A stretch of DNA of 62,348 nt from Methylobacteriaceae bacterium (GCA_947444195.1 CANEZL010000031.1:1-62348), one strand, 5' to 3'; counted from the first letter of the stretch, positions 33,315 through 42,637 are shown. The notes: generated from the letters alone by a model not told the origin. Made by a program: numbers and translations.

Positions 33315-34499
33315 ATGCCGAAGACATCGCCCAGCCGGGAGGTCCAGCGCGAGCGCCGCGCCTGGGCGCTCGAATCCCATCGCTGGAAGCACGAGCGGGA
33401 CGTCGAGAAGGGCTATCGGATCAAGTGGGGCTATGTCGGGATCGCCTATCTCGTCGAGTTCATGATCATCGGCGCCTCGCTCGCCGGCGCGTGGCTGTTC
33501 GCCGGCGTCTACAGCGACGGGGACGCCCACGCCTTCTACTTCATGCTGCTCGCGCCCCTGGTCTACGCGGCGGTGGAGCTCTGCCGGGTGCCCCTCGGCA
33601 TCCTGGCGCGGACGCAGCGCTCCTACTTCATCCGCGCGCTCGCGGTCGTGGGCATCATCTTCGCGGCGGGCGTGACCACCAAGTCGGTGTCGCAGCTCGG
33701 CGAGATGATGTTCCATCCCCGCCTGATGGAGGCCGCCCGTACCAAGACGGCGCTGAAGGACGCGCAGGCCGACCGGGCCACCATCGACACCCGCATCGCC
33801 GCCGCCGACGCCCGGGTGCAGCAGTACACGACCGAGCTCGAGCAGATCGAGAAGCGCTCCGCCGACAACGCCGCCCAGCTCGCCGCGCTGCCCGCCCAGC
33901 GCTGCGAGAAGGTGTTCGGCACCAACAGCCGCGGCGTGCGCTACCAGAACCTGAAATGCGTCACCGACCCGCGCACGCAGACGCTCGCGGCCGGCGTGGC
34001 CAAGGCGGGGGCCGACCGCACGGCACTGACCAAGGACCTCGAGGAGGCCCGCAAGGCCCGCGCCGGCCTCGACCGCGGCGCCGCCGACCGGCGCGTGGCC
34101 GATGCCGAGCAGAGCTACCGGAACGCGGTCAACCGCTCCCAGCTCCACTCCTTCACGGCCATGGTCTACGGCGTCGATCCCATCGACGTGAGCGACGCCC
34201 AGGTCCACGCCTTCCTGCGCATCTTCGTGTTCGTCCCGGCCCTGTGCGCCGCCTTCGCCTCGACGATCCTGGCCCTCTGCGCGGTCTCGGTGCGCAAGAC
34301 CTTCATGGACGAGGACGACCTCGGCGCGACCATCGATCCGGCCGCGACCCCCTACCTCCTCGACCAGATCACCGACGGCCTCCGCCAGGAGATGGGCCTC
34401 GCGCGCGGGCAGGCGCCCCGCGAGGCCGCCAGCGGCGCCGTGATCCCCCTCGATCGGCGCCAGCCCGCCGTCACAGCCAGCGCCGGAGCCGGGGCATGA
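33315..34499 (+). CDS. Predicted membrane protein with periplasmic or cytoplasmic coiled coil
   Basis: A 394-residue protein of unknown family, beginning at ATG 33315 (MPKTSPSREVQRERR). Membrane helices are predicted at about 44-66, 73-92, 106-126 and 297-320. A coiled coil at about 145-190 (KTALKDAQADRATIDTRIAA) is followed by a domain with two cysteines (QRCEKVF, LKCVTD) that may form a disulfide. Its TGA overlaps the ATG of the next gene, so the two form one operon and probably one complex. Confidence 0.75.
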   Translation: MPKTSPSREVQRERRAWALESHRWKHERDVEKGYRIKWGYVGIAYLVEFMIIGASLAGAWLFAGVYSDGDAHAFYFMLLAPLVYAAVELCRVPLGILARTQRSYFIRALAVVGIIFAAGVTTKSVSQLGEMMFHPRLMEAARTKTALKDAQADRATIDTRIAAADARVQQYTTELEQIEKRSADNAAQLAALPAQRCEKVFGTNSRGVRYQNLKCVTDPRTQTLAAGVAKAGADRTALTKDLEEARKARAGLDRGAADRRVADAEQSYRNAVNRSQLHSFTAMVYGVDPIDVSDAQVHAFLRIFVFVPALCAAFASTILALCAVSVRKTFMDEDDLGATIDPAATPYLLDQITDGLRQEMGLARGQAPREAASGAVIPLDRRQPAVTASAGAGA

Positions 34500-35128
34500 C
34501 CATCCACGCCGTAGGCACCCCCGAGAACGTGGTTCTCGCCCAGAGCGTCAACGGCCGCCTGCGGGCCGAGGCCCGCATGATCGCGGCGCGGGCCTTCCTC
34601 CTCCGCGCCGCGGGGGCGGGCCTCTTCGCGGCGCTGCTCGGCATCGGCATCGGCGCGGGCGCCTTCGGCTGGGCCTATCTGCAGCAGTACGAATCCGCCG
34701 CCGAGAGGATCGCCCAGGTGATGCAGGCGGCGCTCGCCAACGTCACCCTCAAGACCAAGGGCGAGGTCACCCTCACCGACAACGTGCTGCGGCTCGACCA
34801 GCCGGCCGCCCAGTCCAAGCCCGATTTCGCCTCCGTGGTCGCGAACCAGAAGGACGACGGCAACGCGGCGGTGCGCACCACCTTCACCGTGTTCAAGGCG
34901 GTGCCCTACCTCGACGGCAACATCGTCACCGGCTGGCAGTTCAAGGGCGACGAGAAGCAGCCGGAGTCGCAGTACTGCTACTTCTCGCATCCGCAGAAGT
35001 TCGGCAGCGACGTGCTGACCCAGATCAACATCGCCATCAACGGGCAGGTCGCCCCGCAGACGAACTCCGAACTCGATCTGAAGAAGCTCTCCAAGAGCTG
35101 CATCTGGTTCGACGCGAAGAAGGTCTGA
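34496..35128 (+). CDS. Predicted single-pass membrane protein, partner of 33315-34499
   Basis: A 210-residue protein with one strong membrane helix (about 32-58) and a soluble C-terminal domain of about 150 residues carrying two cysteines (QYCYFSHP and KSCIWFD), likely exported. ATG 34496 overlaps the upstream stop (ATGA). No family recognised. The shared pattern of a membrane anchor plus a Cys-pair domain in both genes suggests they work together in the envelope. Confidence 0.75.
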   Translation: MTIHAVGTPENVVLAQSVNGRLRAEARMIAARAFLLRAAGAGLFAALLGIGIGAGAFGWAYLQQYESAAERIAQVMQAALANVTLKTKGEVTLTDNVLRLDQPAAQSKPDFASVVANQKDDGNAAVRTTFTVFKAVPYLDGNIVTGWQFKGDEKQPESQYCYFSHPQKFGSDVLTQINIAINGQVAPQTNSELDLKKLSKSCIWFDAKKV

Positions 35129-35630
35129 TACGATCTCCGCCTGATCGAAGCGGGGTTCGTATCGACCGAGCCGGCGCGGCGCGTGAGCGAAGCCCAGATC
35201 CGCCAGCCCGAAGGGATCAATCGGATCTGGTATGAGATCGAAAGGGTCGATCGGTCCGTGAGAGCCCGCGCCGTCGTCCCGGGGCCGCGGAGCGGAGCCC
35301 GGGATCCATGCCCGCCGAGAAGGCGAGGTGGGCAACGACGGTGCTCATAGGTTCCGGGCTCGCCTCCGGCGCCCCGGAACGACGGCGGTGAGGCCGGTAT
35401 CGTGCTGGCAGATCGCGAGCGCATGGCCCCGCTCCGACCCGCTTTCCCGATGCCGCAGGTCGGATCAGGGGCGAGGCCGCGCTGGCCCGGCCCGATCGAC
35501 GCGCCGCGTGCAGGTCCGGGCGAACCGATCGTCGCGTTCGTCCATGGACGGGCGGCAGCGGCGTATGGGCCTGCGTTAACCCTTCGCTAACCACGATCCG
35601 AAAAACATCCTGCAACGCCGCGGATGCGGC
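35129..35630. other. Non-coding region with extragenic palindromes
   Basis: About 500 bases without a supported gene. It contains the inverted pair of palindromic repeats listed at 35270-35386. The remainder has no clear signal beyond the promoter of the small membrane gene at 35631. Confidence 0.55.
35270..35386. repeat. Two inverted copies of an extragenic palindromic element
   Basis: Copy one (35270-35306) reads GCCGTCGTCCCGGGG...; copy two (35350-35386) is its near match on the opposite strand. Each copy can itself fold around CCCGGG arms. Similar elements are widespread between genes in Rhizobiales. A function in transcript ends or stability is possible. Confidence 0.65.
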
Positions 35631-35801
35631 ATGCGGGCGGTGACGATGATCGCGGTTCTGGCGCTGGCGGGTATGCCGATCCTCCTCATGGGCGTCGCCC
35701 TGCTCAGCGATGCCGTGCTCCGGCGCCATCCGCGCAAGGACGACCTCTGGCAGCTGCCGAAGGTCTCCTCCCTCGGCACCGTGCTCCCGCGCCGCCCCTG
35801 A
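35631..35801 (+). CDS. Small membrane protein
   Basis: A 56-residue open frame starting ATG 35631 (MRAVTMIAVLALAGMPILLM) with one hydrophobic helix at about 5-27, then a basic segment and a tail ending SSLGTVLPRRP. It is positioned between two functional regions and has the codon bias of the genome. There is no strong ribosome site. A start at the second ATG (35646) is also possible. Confidence 0.4.
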   Translation: MRAVTMIAVLALAGMPILLMGVALLSDAVLRRHPRKDDLWQLPKVSSLGTVLPRRP

Positions 35802-35888
35802 GGCCGGCGGCCGGGGCGGCCCTTCGGCTTGCCCCGCCGCGCCGTGCAGCCTAACTCGGGGCGGTTCGACCGAGCAGGCAGGGCCGCG

Positions 35889-36737
<849 letters not shown>

Positions 36738-36800
36738 GGCGCTCGCCGCCGCGCTGGATGCCGGCTCGACGCGAAGAGTGCGCGTCGAAACAAGGGCTTG

Positions 36801-36837
36801 GAACCGTTCCCGATTGCAACGCGAGCGGGAACGGCTC
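36801..36837. repeat. Extragenic hairpin downstream of the MoxR gene
   Basis: GAACCGTTCCCG (36801-36812) pairs with CGGGAACGGCTC (36826-36837) with one G-T pair. No T-run follows, so it resembles a repetitive extragenic palindrome more than a classic terminator. Confidence 0.5.
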
Positions 36838-36969
36838 TAGGAACGCCCCTTGCCTGAACGCTTCCCGCGAGATGCGCTGGCAACCTGCCCGCCCTCTCCC
36901 ACCCCGCACGACAGGGGCGCGGTCGCCGCGTCCCACCGGACCCCGACCCGGACTTAGGATCACACGACG

Positions 36970-37497
36970 ATGCGACGCCTGCTCCTCCTCCGCCATGCCA
37001 AGTCCGAGCACCCGGTCGGCGTGGCCGATCACGACCGTCCCCTGAACCCGCGCGGGCAGGCCGCCGCGCCGCGGATGGGCGCCTACATCGCGGAGGCCGG
37101 CCTGCGCCCGGACCATGTGCTGGTCTCCTCGGCCCGTCGCACCCTCGACACCTGGGAGGGCGCGCGCGGCCCGCTCCAGGGCAATCCCGGCGAGGCCTCC
37201 GGCGCCCTCTACGAGGCGGGGGCGCCGCGGATCCTCGACGTGGTGCGCGGGGCTCCCGACAGCGCTGGCACGCTCCTCGTCGTCGGGCACAATCCCGGCC
37301 TGCAGGACTTCGCCGTGGAGATCATCGGCGCGGGCAAGAAGGGCGACCGCAAGCGCCTCGCCATCCAGTTCCCTACGGCGGCGCTCGCCGTGATCGATTT
37401 CGAGGCGGCGTCCTGGTCCGAGATCGCCTGGGGCACCGGCAGCCTCGAACGCTTCGTGCGGCCGAAGGACATCGACCCCGAGGCCGGGGAGGACTGA
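36970..37497 (+). CDS. SixA-like histidine phosphatase
   Basis: A 175-residue phosphoglycerate-mutase-fold phosphatase. The catalytic His is in LLLRHAKSEH (H9), with a second His in LLVVGHNPGLQDF. The length and the RHAKS motif match SixA, which dephosphorylates histidine on phosphocarrier or Hpt domains. Substrate here is unproven. It stands alone between two repeat-containing gaps. Confidence 0.85.
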   Translation: MRRLLLLRHAKSEHPVGVADHDRPLNPRGQAAAPRMGAYIAEAGLRPDHVLVSSARRTLDTWEGARGPLQGNPGEASGALYEAGAPRILDVVRGAPDSAGTLLVVGHNPGLQDFAVEIIGAGKKGDRKRLAIQFPTAALAVIDFEAASWSEIAWGTGSLERFVRPKDIDPEAGED

Positions 37498-37546
37498 CGA
37501 CCGCGCCTGCCGATCGCGTCGCGAGCGGGGAGGCCGGGTCCGCCTC

Positions 37547-37640
37547 AGCGCGTCATCCTGGACATCAGATCCAGGATGACGCGCTAGGTTCTTGGTTTTG
37601 CATCGTCCCGAAAGCCGGCAACCGCCTTTCGGGACGATGC
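37547..37640. repeat. Tandem pair of perfect extragenic hairpins
   Basis: First hairpin: a 15-bp perfect stem, 37547-37561 with 37571-37585, loop of 9. Second: a 15-bp perfect stem, 37600-37614 with 37626-37640, loop of 11. The following 60 bases (TTTCGGAAAACCGG and neighbours) also belong to the repeat family commonly found between genes in Methylobacterium and Bradyrhizobium. They lie between convergent genes and could end both transcripts. Confidence 0.75.
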
Positions 37641-37703
37641 TCTATCTCTCTGTGGTCGCACGATGATTTCGGAAAACCGGATTCCACTTTTCCGCATCGT
37701 GCT

Positions 37704-38762
37704 CTAGCCCGCGGCGACGGCGCGCTCGCTCCGCGCCGCCGGCACCGGGCTGCCGGGCACGAAGGCGTCGAAGGCCGCCCAGAAATCCTGCCGGATCGTG
37801 TCGCGCTCGTGCAGGATCTCGTGCCGGGCATCGGGCAGGACGAGGATGTCGCCGGACTTCATCGCCGCCGCGAAGCGCTCGGCGGCCGCCGTCCCGCAGA
37901 CGGGGTCGGCCCCGGCCCCGAGGATCAGCGTCGGCACCGTGATGCGGGCCGGCACCCGCGGGTCGCGCAGGCGCGCCATGGCGCGGAAGGCGGCGGCGAG
38001 CCAGGCGACGGTCGGGTCGCCCACCGCGCCCGCGCCCACGTCCCGCGCGGCCTCGGCGTTGCGGGCGTAGCGGACGGGATCGCGCGAGAGCCGGTTGCCG
38101 GGAAACGGCATGGTGGCGATGGAGGCGCCCGGATCGTGCGGGATGTAGCGCCGCCCGGTCACCATGCCGACGAGGCCCAGCAGCGTCGGGAAGGGCATCA
38201 CCCGCGACAGCCGCGGCACGAAGCAGCGGCCGAGCCCGAGGGCCTGGAGGCCGCGCGCCAGGGCCGAGGCGCCCGCCGGCCACGTCACCATCCGGATCGA
38301 CAGCATCGGCGCCACGGTGACGATGCGGGAGAAGGGCAGCCAGCCGTCGAGGGCGCCGGTGAGGGCCACGCAGCCCCCCATGGAGTGGGCGAGGCAGTAG
38401 TACGGCTCCGGCATCAGCGGAACGAGCACGCTCTCGGCGACCGCCTGCACGTCGAGGCGGTAATCGTCGAAGCGGGCGACGTGGCCCTTGCGCGGATCCG
38501 TGACCTGCCGGCACGACTGGCCCTGTCCGCGCCAGTCGAAGGCGACGACGCCGAAGCCGCGGGCGAGCAGGTCGCGGACGGTCTCGTAGTACTTCTCGAT
38601 GAATTCCGCCCGCCCCTGGAGCAGGCAGACGGTGCCCCGGCCGCTCCGGCCGCTGGCGCGCCAGTAGACGGCGCGCAATTCGCAGCCGTCGCGGGTGCGC
38701 ACGGGCACGAGGATGCCGCCGGGGGGCGCCGCGTTGTCCGGGGTCGAACCGAGGGTCAGCAT
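37704..38762 (-). CDS. Lysophospholipase-like alpha/beta hydrolase
   Basis: A 352-residue hydrolase of the PldB/monoacylglycerol lipase group. The oxyanion region VVAFDWRGQGQS precedes the nucleophile Ser in CLAHSMGGCVA, and the acid and His are in LILGAGADPVC and DARHEILHERD. ATG 38762 is chosen over an upstream start at 38810. It would act on lysophospholipids or other acylglycerols. There is no signal peptide. Confidence 0.82.
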   Translation of the reverse strand: MLTLGSTPDNAAPPGGILVPVRTRDGCELRAVYWRASGRSGRGTVCLLQGRAEFIEKYYETVRDLLARGFGVVAFDWRGQGQSCRQVTDPRKGHVARFDDYRLDVQAVAESVLVPLMPEPYYCLAHSMGGCVALTGALDGWLPFSRIVTVAPMLSIRMVTWPAGASALARGLQALGLGRCFVPRLSRVMPFPTLLGLVGMVTGRRYIPHDPGASIATMPFPGNRLSRDPVRYARNAEAARDVGAGAVGDPTVAWLAAAFRAMARLRDPRVPARITVPTLILGAGADPVCGTAAAERFAAAMKSGDILVLPDARHEILHERDTIRQDFWAAFDAFVPGSPVPAARSERAVAAG

Positions 38763-38833
38763 GCGGCTCTCAGGGGTGTGGGGCGGGCAGCGAAAAAATC
38801 TGCACGGCAAGCATCGCGGAAGGCTTCGCGGGT

Positions 38834-38862
38834 CTTGAACGGGGGTGGAGGCGCTCCGATAT
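38834..38862 (+). promoter_or_regulatory. Heat-shock (sigma-32) promoter of hsp20
   Basis: CTTGAAC at 38834-38840 and CTCCGATAT at 38854-38862, spaced by 13 bases, match the sigma-32 consensus (CTTGAA, then CCCGATAT or CCCCATNT). Transcription would begin near 38870, leaving a leader of about 90 bases before the hsp20 ATG. Confidence 0.65.
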
Positions 38863-38894
38863 CGCTCTCGTGCCGGCCAGACGGCGGCACGACA

Positions 38895-38957
38895 AGGTCC
38901 GGCCCGCGGGCGGACCTGCGTGAATGTAGATGAGCATGTTGCTCCACGGAGGATATG
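38895..38957 (+). promoter_or_regulatory. ROSE-like RNA thermometer in the hsp20 leader
   Basis: Two stems are visible. The first pairs AGGTCCG (38895-38901) with CGGACCT (38911-38917). The second pairs 38935-38944 with 38949-38957, closing a CACG loop and leaving one bulged G at 38941; it covers the ribosome site GGAGGA. ROSE elements in front of rhizobial small heat-shock genes have exactly this kind of terminal hairpin that melts on heating. Confidence 0.6.
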
Positions 38958-38959
38958 TC

Positions 38960-39427
38960 ATGCGTCAGTTCGATCTTGCGCCCCTCTACCGTTCCACGGT
39001 CGGTTTCGACCGTCTCTTCTCGGCCCTCGACCAGCTGGTCAGCGCCGAGACCGCCCCGAGCTATCCGCCCTACAACATCGAGCGCACCGGCGAGAACGCG
39101 TACCGGATCACCGTCGCGGTCGCCGGCTTCACCGAGGCCGATCTCGCGATCGAGGTCAAGGAGAACGCGCTGACCCTGAAGGGCGAGCGCAAGCCGCAGG
39201 CCGAGCGGTACGGGGAGTTCCTGCACCAGGGCATCGCCGCCCGCGGCTTCGAGCGCCGCTTCCAGCTCGCCGACTACGTCCAGGTGACGGGCGCGGCCCT
39301 GGAGAACGGCCTCCTCCACATCGATCTCGTCCGCGAGATTCCGGAGGCCAAGAAGCCCCGCCAGATCCAGATCGCCACGGGCCGCGCGGCCCCGACGATC
39401 ACGGGCGAGGTCCAGCAGGCCGCCTGA
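38960..39427 (+). CDS. Small heat-shock protein (Hsp20/alpha-crystallin)
   Basis: A 155-residue holdase of the IbpA type. It starts MRQFDLAPLYRSTVGFDRLF, typical of alphaproteobacterial HspA-class proteins, followed by the alpha-crystallin domain with YNIERTGENAYRITVAVAGF and, near its end, AALENGLLHIDLVREIPE, the conserved GxLxI-like region. It binds unfolding proteins during heat stress. Expression should be controlled both by the sigma-32 promoter and by the leader hairpin. Confidence 0.92.
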   Translation: MRQFDLAPLYRSTVGFDRLFSALDQLVSAETAPSYPPYNIERTGENAYRITVAVAGFTEADLAIEVKENALTLKGERKPQAERYGEFLHQGIAARGFERRFQLADYVQVTGAALENGLLHIDLVREIPEAKKPRQIQIATGRAAPTITGEVQQAA

Positions 39428-39450
39428 ACGCCAGGCACCGTATGAAGGAG

Positions 39451-39476
39451 CGCCCCGGCCGCCGGCCGGGGCGTTT
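39451..39476 (+). terminator. Rho-independent terminator of hsp20
   Basis: CGCCCCGGCC (39451-39460) pairs perfectly with GGCCGGGGCG (39464-39473), loop GCC, followed by TTT. It lies 24 bases after the hsp20 stop. Confidence 0.75.
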
Positions 39477-39489
39477 CCGCGTCCTGGCC

Positions 39490-39807
39490 TCAGTAATCGC
39501 CCGGCCAGTCGGTCGCGCCCGGCTCGAAGCAGGTATAGCCCACGAAGCAGCGCGGGTTGTCCCGCGTCGGCGCGAAGGCCGCCTTGGTGAACTCGGTGGG
39601 TGCGCAGAAGCCGCGGTCGCGCACGAAGCGGTCGTAGGTCGGTCCGCCCGTGCCGAGGACGATGCCGCCGGCCCGCGCCACCGTGCCCCGCGCCTGGCCG
39701 CAGGTCAGCGCCGTGGTGTCCGGCCGGCCTTGCGCCTGGGCGGGGCCCGCCGCGAGCGCGAGCAGGGCGAGGGCGTAGAGACGGGATGTCCTGGAACGAG
39801 GCATCAT
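39490..39807 (-). CDS. Small secreted protein
   Basis: A 105-residue protein with a clear signal peptide (RLYALALLALAAGPAQAQG). The mature part of about 80 residues has several cysteines (LTCGQARG, GFCAP, RCFVGYTCF), probably paired in the periplasm, and motifs VARAGGIVLGTG and TYDRFV. Similar small exported proteins of unknown role occur across Rhizobiales. Start at ATG 39807, with an adjacent ATG at 39804. Confidence 0.7.
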   Translation of the reverse strand: MMPRSRTSRLYALALLALAAGPAQAQGRPDTTALTCGQARGTVARAGGIVLGTGGPTYDRFVRDRGFCAPTEFTKAAFAPTRDNPRCFVGYTCFEPGATDWPGDY

Positions 39808-39876
39808 GGGCTGCACTCCCGGCGGTCGCACCCCGGGAGAACGCGCCGTGGCGCCCGATGTTCGGGCGGAGGCCGC

Positions 39877-40305
39877 TCAGAGGTCGCCCAGGACCAGCTG
39901 GCCCTGGTTGCCGCGCTTCGGCGCGGGCCGGCGCTCCTTGGCCGCGGCCTTGCGCGGCTTCGCCCGCGGCTCGCCGCGCATCCGCGCCTTGGCCTTGTCG
40001 CGCGCCACGGCCTCGGGCGCCTCGGGATCGTCGCTGAGCCACTTGCCGCGCTTGATCACCTCGTTCACCCGGCCCTGGTTCACCCCCACCTTGAAGGCGA
40101 TCTCCTGCTGGGTCATGCCGGTGGTGGCGTGCAGGTCGAGGATGGCGCGGGCGAGCTCCGGCGTCATCTTCTGCCCGGTGAGGCGCCGGGCCGGCTTCAC
40201 GGTGCGGGTGGCGCGGTCGCGCTCGCGCAGGCGCTCCAGCAGGGCGAGCGCCATGTTCATGCCGTGCTCGCGCAGGGCCTCCTCGAATTCCTTCAGCGTC
40301 GCCAT
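39877..40305 (-). CDS. HTH protein of unknown target
   Basis: A 142-residue protein with a helix-turn-helix at about 62-90 (MTQQEIAFKVGVNQGRVNEV), preceded by a helical segment and followed by a Lys/Arg-rich tail rich in AKPRKAAAKERRPAPK. The tail suggests non-specific DNA binding. ATG 40305 has GGAGAGG upstream. Targets are unknown. Confidence 0.7.
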   Translation of the reverse strand: MATLKEFEEALREHGMNMALALLERLRERDRATRTVKPARRLTGQKMTPELARAILDLHATTGMTQQEIAFKVGVNQGRVNEVIKRGKWLSDDPEAPEAVARDKAKARMRGEPRAKPRKAAAKERRPAPKRGNQGQLVLGDL

Positions 40306-40516
40306 CGTCGGCCTCTCCGGCGGGGCTTGCGGGCGCCCGGAACATCCAACGAACGTGCCGGATCGCGCACCGGTTGCGCAACCCGGGGGCGCCGGCCGGC
40401 CCGCCGGTGAGGGGAGCGCACCCGCCGTCATCCACCGCTAAATCGCCGCCCTGGCCTCGCGCCCGGTGGTCGGCTACACGGCGAGACCGATCACGCGCCA
40501 GGGATCCCCAGCCGAC

Positions 40517-41380
40517 ATGATCAGCCCGATCCACACCGTCTCCGCGGCCGAGATGCAGGCCGGCCGCTCGCTTGCCGGGGCGCTGGAGGACGGCGCGGTG
40601 CTGCTCTTCCCCGATCTCGACTTTCCCTTCAGCGATTTCGAGCGGCGCTTCGTCGAGCGCCCCTTCGCGGACGGGAAGGCCAAGAACGTCAACATCCGCG
40701 GCGCCGGGGCGGAATTGCGCGGGGCGGCCGGCAGCCCGGAGGAGCAGGAGGCCCTGCGCCAGCTCCTGATCCGCTACCGCCGATTCTCGGAAGAGCTGAT
40801 CGCCCGCGTCCTGCCCGACTACGCCGGCCGGATCAGCTTCGCCGGCACCTCCTACCGCCCCTTCGAGGTCGACAAGCGCAAGATGAGCTGGCGGCGCGAC
40901 GACACGCGCCTGCACGTGGACGCCTTCCCCTCCAACCCGATCGGCGAGAAGCGCATCCTGCGGGTGTTCCGCAACATCAACCCGAGCGGCCTCACCCGGC
41001 ACTGGCGGGTGGGCGAGGATTTCGGCGCGATGGCCGACAAGTTCCTGCCGAAGCTGCCGGGCTATTCCCCGCTCTCCGCGCGGCTGCTCGCGGCCCTGCG
41101 CATCACGAAGGCGCGCCGCTCCGAGTACGACCACCTGATGCTGCACCTGCACGACGCCCTGAAGCAGGACGAGACCTACCAGAAGGACGCCCCGCAGGCC
41201 GAGGTGCATTTCCAGCCCGGCCAGACCTGGGTGACCTTCTCGGACCTCGTGATGCACGGGGCCATGGGCGGCCGCTACATGCTGGAGCAGACCGCCTACC
41301 TGCCGGTGGCCGCCCAGGCCGACCCCGACAAGAGCCCGCAGCGCATCCTGGCGCGCAAGCTCGGCCGTCCCCTTCGATAG
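40517..41380 (+). CDS. kdoO: Kdo hydroxylase (Fe(II)/2-oxoglutarate dioxygenase)
   Basis: A 287-residue protein of the Kdo hydroxylase family, which uses iron, oxygen and 2-oxoglutarate to hydroxylate the Kdo sugar of lipopolysaccharide. Iron ligands are visible as H133-V-D135 in RLHVDAFPS and H247 in DLVMHGAMGG. The flanking ILRVFRNINPSG and HWRVGEDF are family hallmarks. ATG 40517 is the conserved start. It should modify the inner core of lipid A in the cell envelope. The family assignment is from motifs seen by eye. Confidence 0.75.
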   Translation: MISPIHTVSAAEMQAGRSLAGALEDGAVLLFPDLDFPFSDFERRFVERPFADGKAKNVNIRGAGAELRGAAGSPEEQEALRQLLIRYRRFSEELIARVLPDYAGRISFAGTSYRPFEVDKRKMSWRRDDTRLHVDAFPSNPIGEKRILRVFRNINPSGLTRHWRVGEDFGAMADKFLPKLPGYSPLSARLLAALRITKARRSEYDHLMLHLHDALKQDETYQKDAPQAEVHFQPGQTWVTFSDLVMHGAMGGRYMLEQTAYLPVAAQADPDKSPQRILARKLGRPLR

Positions 41381-41391
41381 GAGTGCGTGTG

Positions 41392-41691
41392 ATGATCCTC
41401 GAGATCGCGCAGATCGACGTGAAACCCGGCATGGAGGCCGAGTTCGAGGCCGGCATCGCCAGGGCCTCGGAGATCTTCCGGGCCGCCGAGGGCTGCGTCA
41501 GCTTCAACGTCCGCCGCTCGGTGGAGAAGCCGCAGCGCTACCGCCTGCTCATCGAGTGGGAGACGCTGGAGGCCCATACCCGGGACTTCACCGGCTCGCA
41601 GGCCTGGAAGGATTACCGCGCCATCGTCTCCCCCTGCTTCGAGGGGCCCCCGAGCGTCGAGCACACGGAACTGGTGCTGAGCGCCTTCTGA
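41392..41691 (+). CDS. Antibiotic biosynthesis monooxygenase (ABM) domain protein
   Basis: A 99-residue single ABM domain protein starting at ATG 41392, 8 bases after AGGAG; a GTG at 41383 is possible. It shows the dimeric alpha/beta barrel pattern with RRSVEKPQRYRLLIEWETLE and SQAWKDYRAIVSPCF. Family members oxidise quinols or degrade haem, or have no known activity. It follows the Kdo hydroxylase by 11 bases and precedes hemC by 22, so may be co-transcribed with either. Confidence 0.85.
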   Translation: MILEIAQIDVKPGMEAEFEAGIARASEIFRAAEGCVSFNVRRSVEKPQRYRLLIEWETLEAHTRDFTGSQAWKDYRAIVSPCFEGPPSVEHTELVLSAF

Positions 41692-41713
41692 AGCCCGGAC
41701 GGGATCACGATCC

Positions 41714-42637
41714 ATGGCGAACCGGCCCCTCCGCATCGGTACCCGCGGCAGCCCGATGGCGCTCGCCCAGACCGGCATGGTCCGCGACCGCATCGTCGCG
41801 GCCAATCCCGGCCTGGAGACCGAGATCGTCGTCATCACCACGGTGGCCGACAAGATCCTCGACCGGCCGCTCTCGGAGATCGGCGGCAAGGGCCTGTTCA
41901 CGAAGGAACTGGAACAGGCGCTGTTCGCCGATCAGGTGGACGTCGCCGTCCACTCCATGAAGGACGTGGAGACCTGGCTGCCGGACGGCCTCGTCATCGC
42001 CTGCATCCTGGAGCGGGACGATCCGCGCGATGCCTTCCTCTCGCCCCACGCCGCCGACCTCGCCGGGCTGAAGCCGGGGGCGCGGGTCGGCACCTCCTCC
42101 CTCAGGCGGGGGGCGCAGGTGCTGATGCAGCGGCCGGACCTCAGCATCGTGCCCTTGCGCGGCAACGCCAATACCCGCATGCGCAAGCTGGAGGCGGGGG
42201 AGTGCGACGCGACGCTCCTGGCGCTGGCCGGCCTGCAGCGCCTCGGCTTGGAGGACATGGCGCGCAGCGTCATCCCCACCGGGGCGATGCTGCCGGCCGT
42301 GGCCCAGGGTGCCCTCGGCATCGAGTGCCGGGCGCAGGACGAGGCCGTGCGGGCCCTCCTCGCGCCGGTGGCCTGCGCCACCACCACGACGGCAGTCGGC
42401 GCCGAGCGGGCGCTGCTGGCCGAGCTCGACGGCTCGTGCCGGACCCCCATCGCCGCCCTGGCGCGCATCGACGGGGACGTGCTGAGCCTCGACGGGCTCC
42501 TCTTCCTGCCGGACGGCAGCCGGCACTGGGCGGTATCGCGCTCGGGCTCCGCGTCCGACTGGGAGGCCATCGGCCGCGAGGCCGGCGCGGCCCTGAAATC
42601 CGCGGCCGGCGACACCTATACCCGCGACCTGCAGTAG
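41714..42637 (+). CDS. hemC: Porphobilinogen deaminase (hydroxymethylbilane synthase)
   Basis: Polymerises four porphobilinogens into hydroxymethylbilane in the haem, cobalamin and bacteriochlorophyll pathway. The 307-residue protein has IGTRGSPMALAQT at the start, GTSSLRRGAQ in the middle, and C242 in LDGSCRTPIAAL, which holds the dipyrromethane cofactor. Length is normal. ATG 41714 is the family start. Confidence 0.95.
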   Translation: MANRPLRIGTRGSPMALAQTGMVRDRIVAANPGLETEIVVITTVADKILDRPLSEIGGKGLFTKELEQALFADQVDVAVHSMKDVETWLPDGLVIACILERDDPRDAFLSPHAADLAGLKPGARVGTSSLRRGAQVLMQRPDLSIVPLRGNANTRMRKLEAGECDATLLALAGLQRLGLEDMARSVIPTGAMLPAVAQGALGIECRAQDEAVRALLAPVACATTTTAVGAERALLAELDGSCRTPIAALARIDGDVLSLDGLLFLPDGSRHWAVSRSGSASDWEAIGREAGAALKSAAGDTYTRDLQ

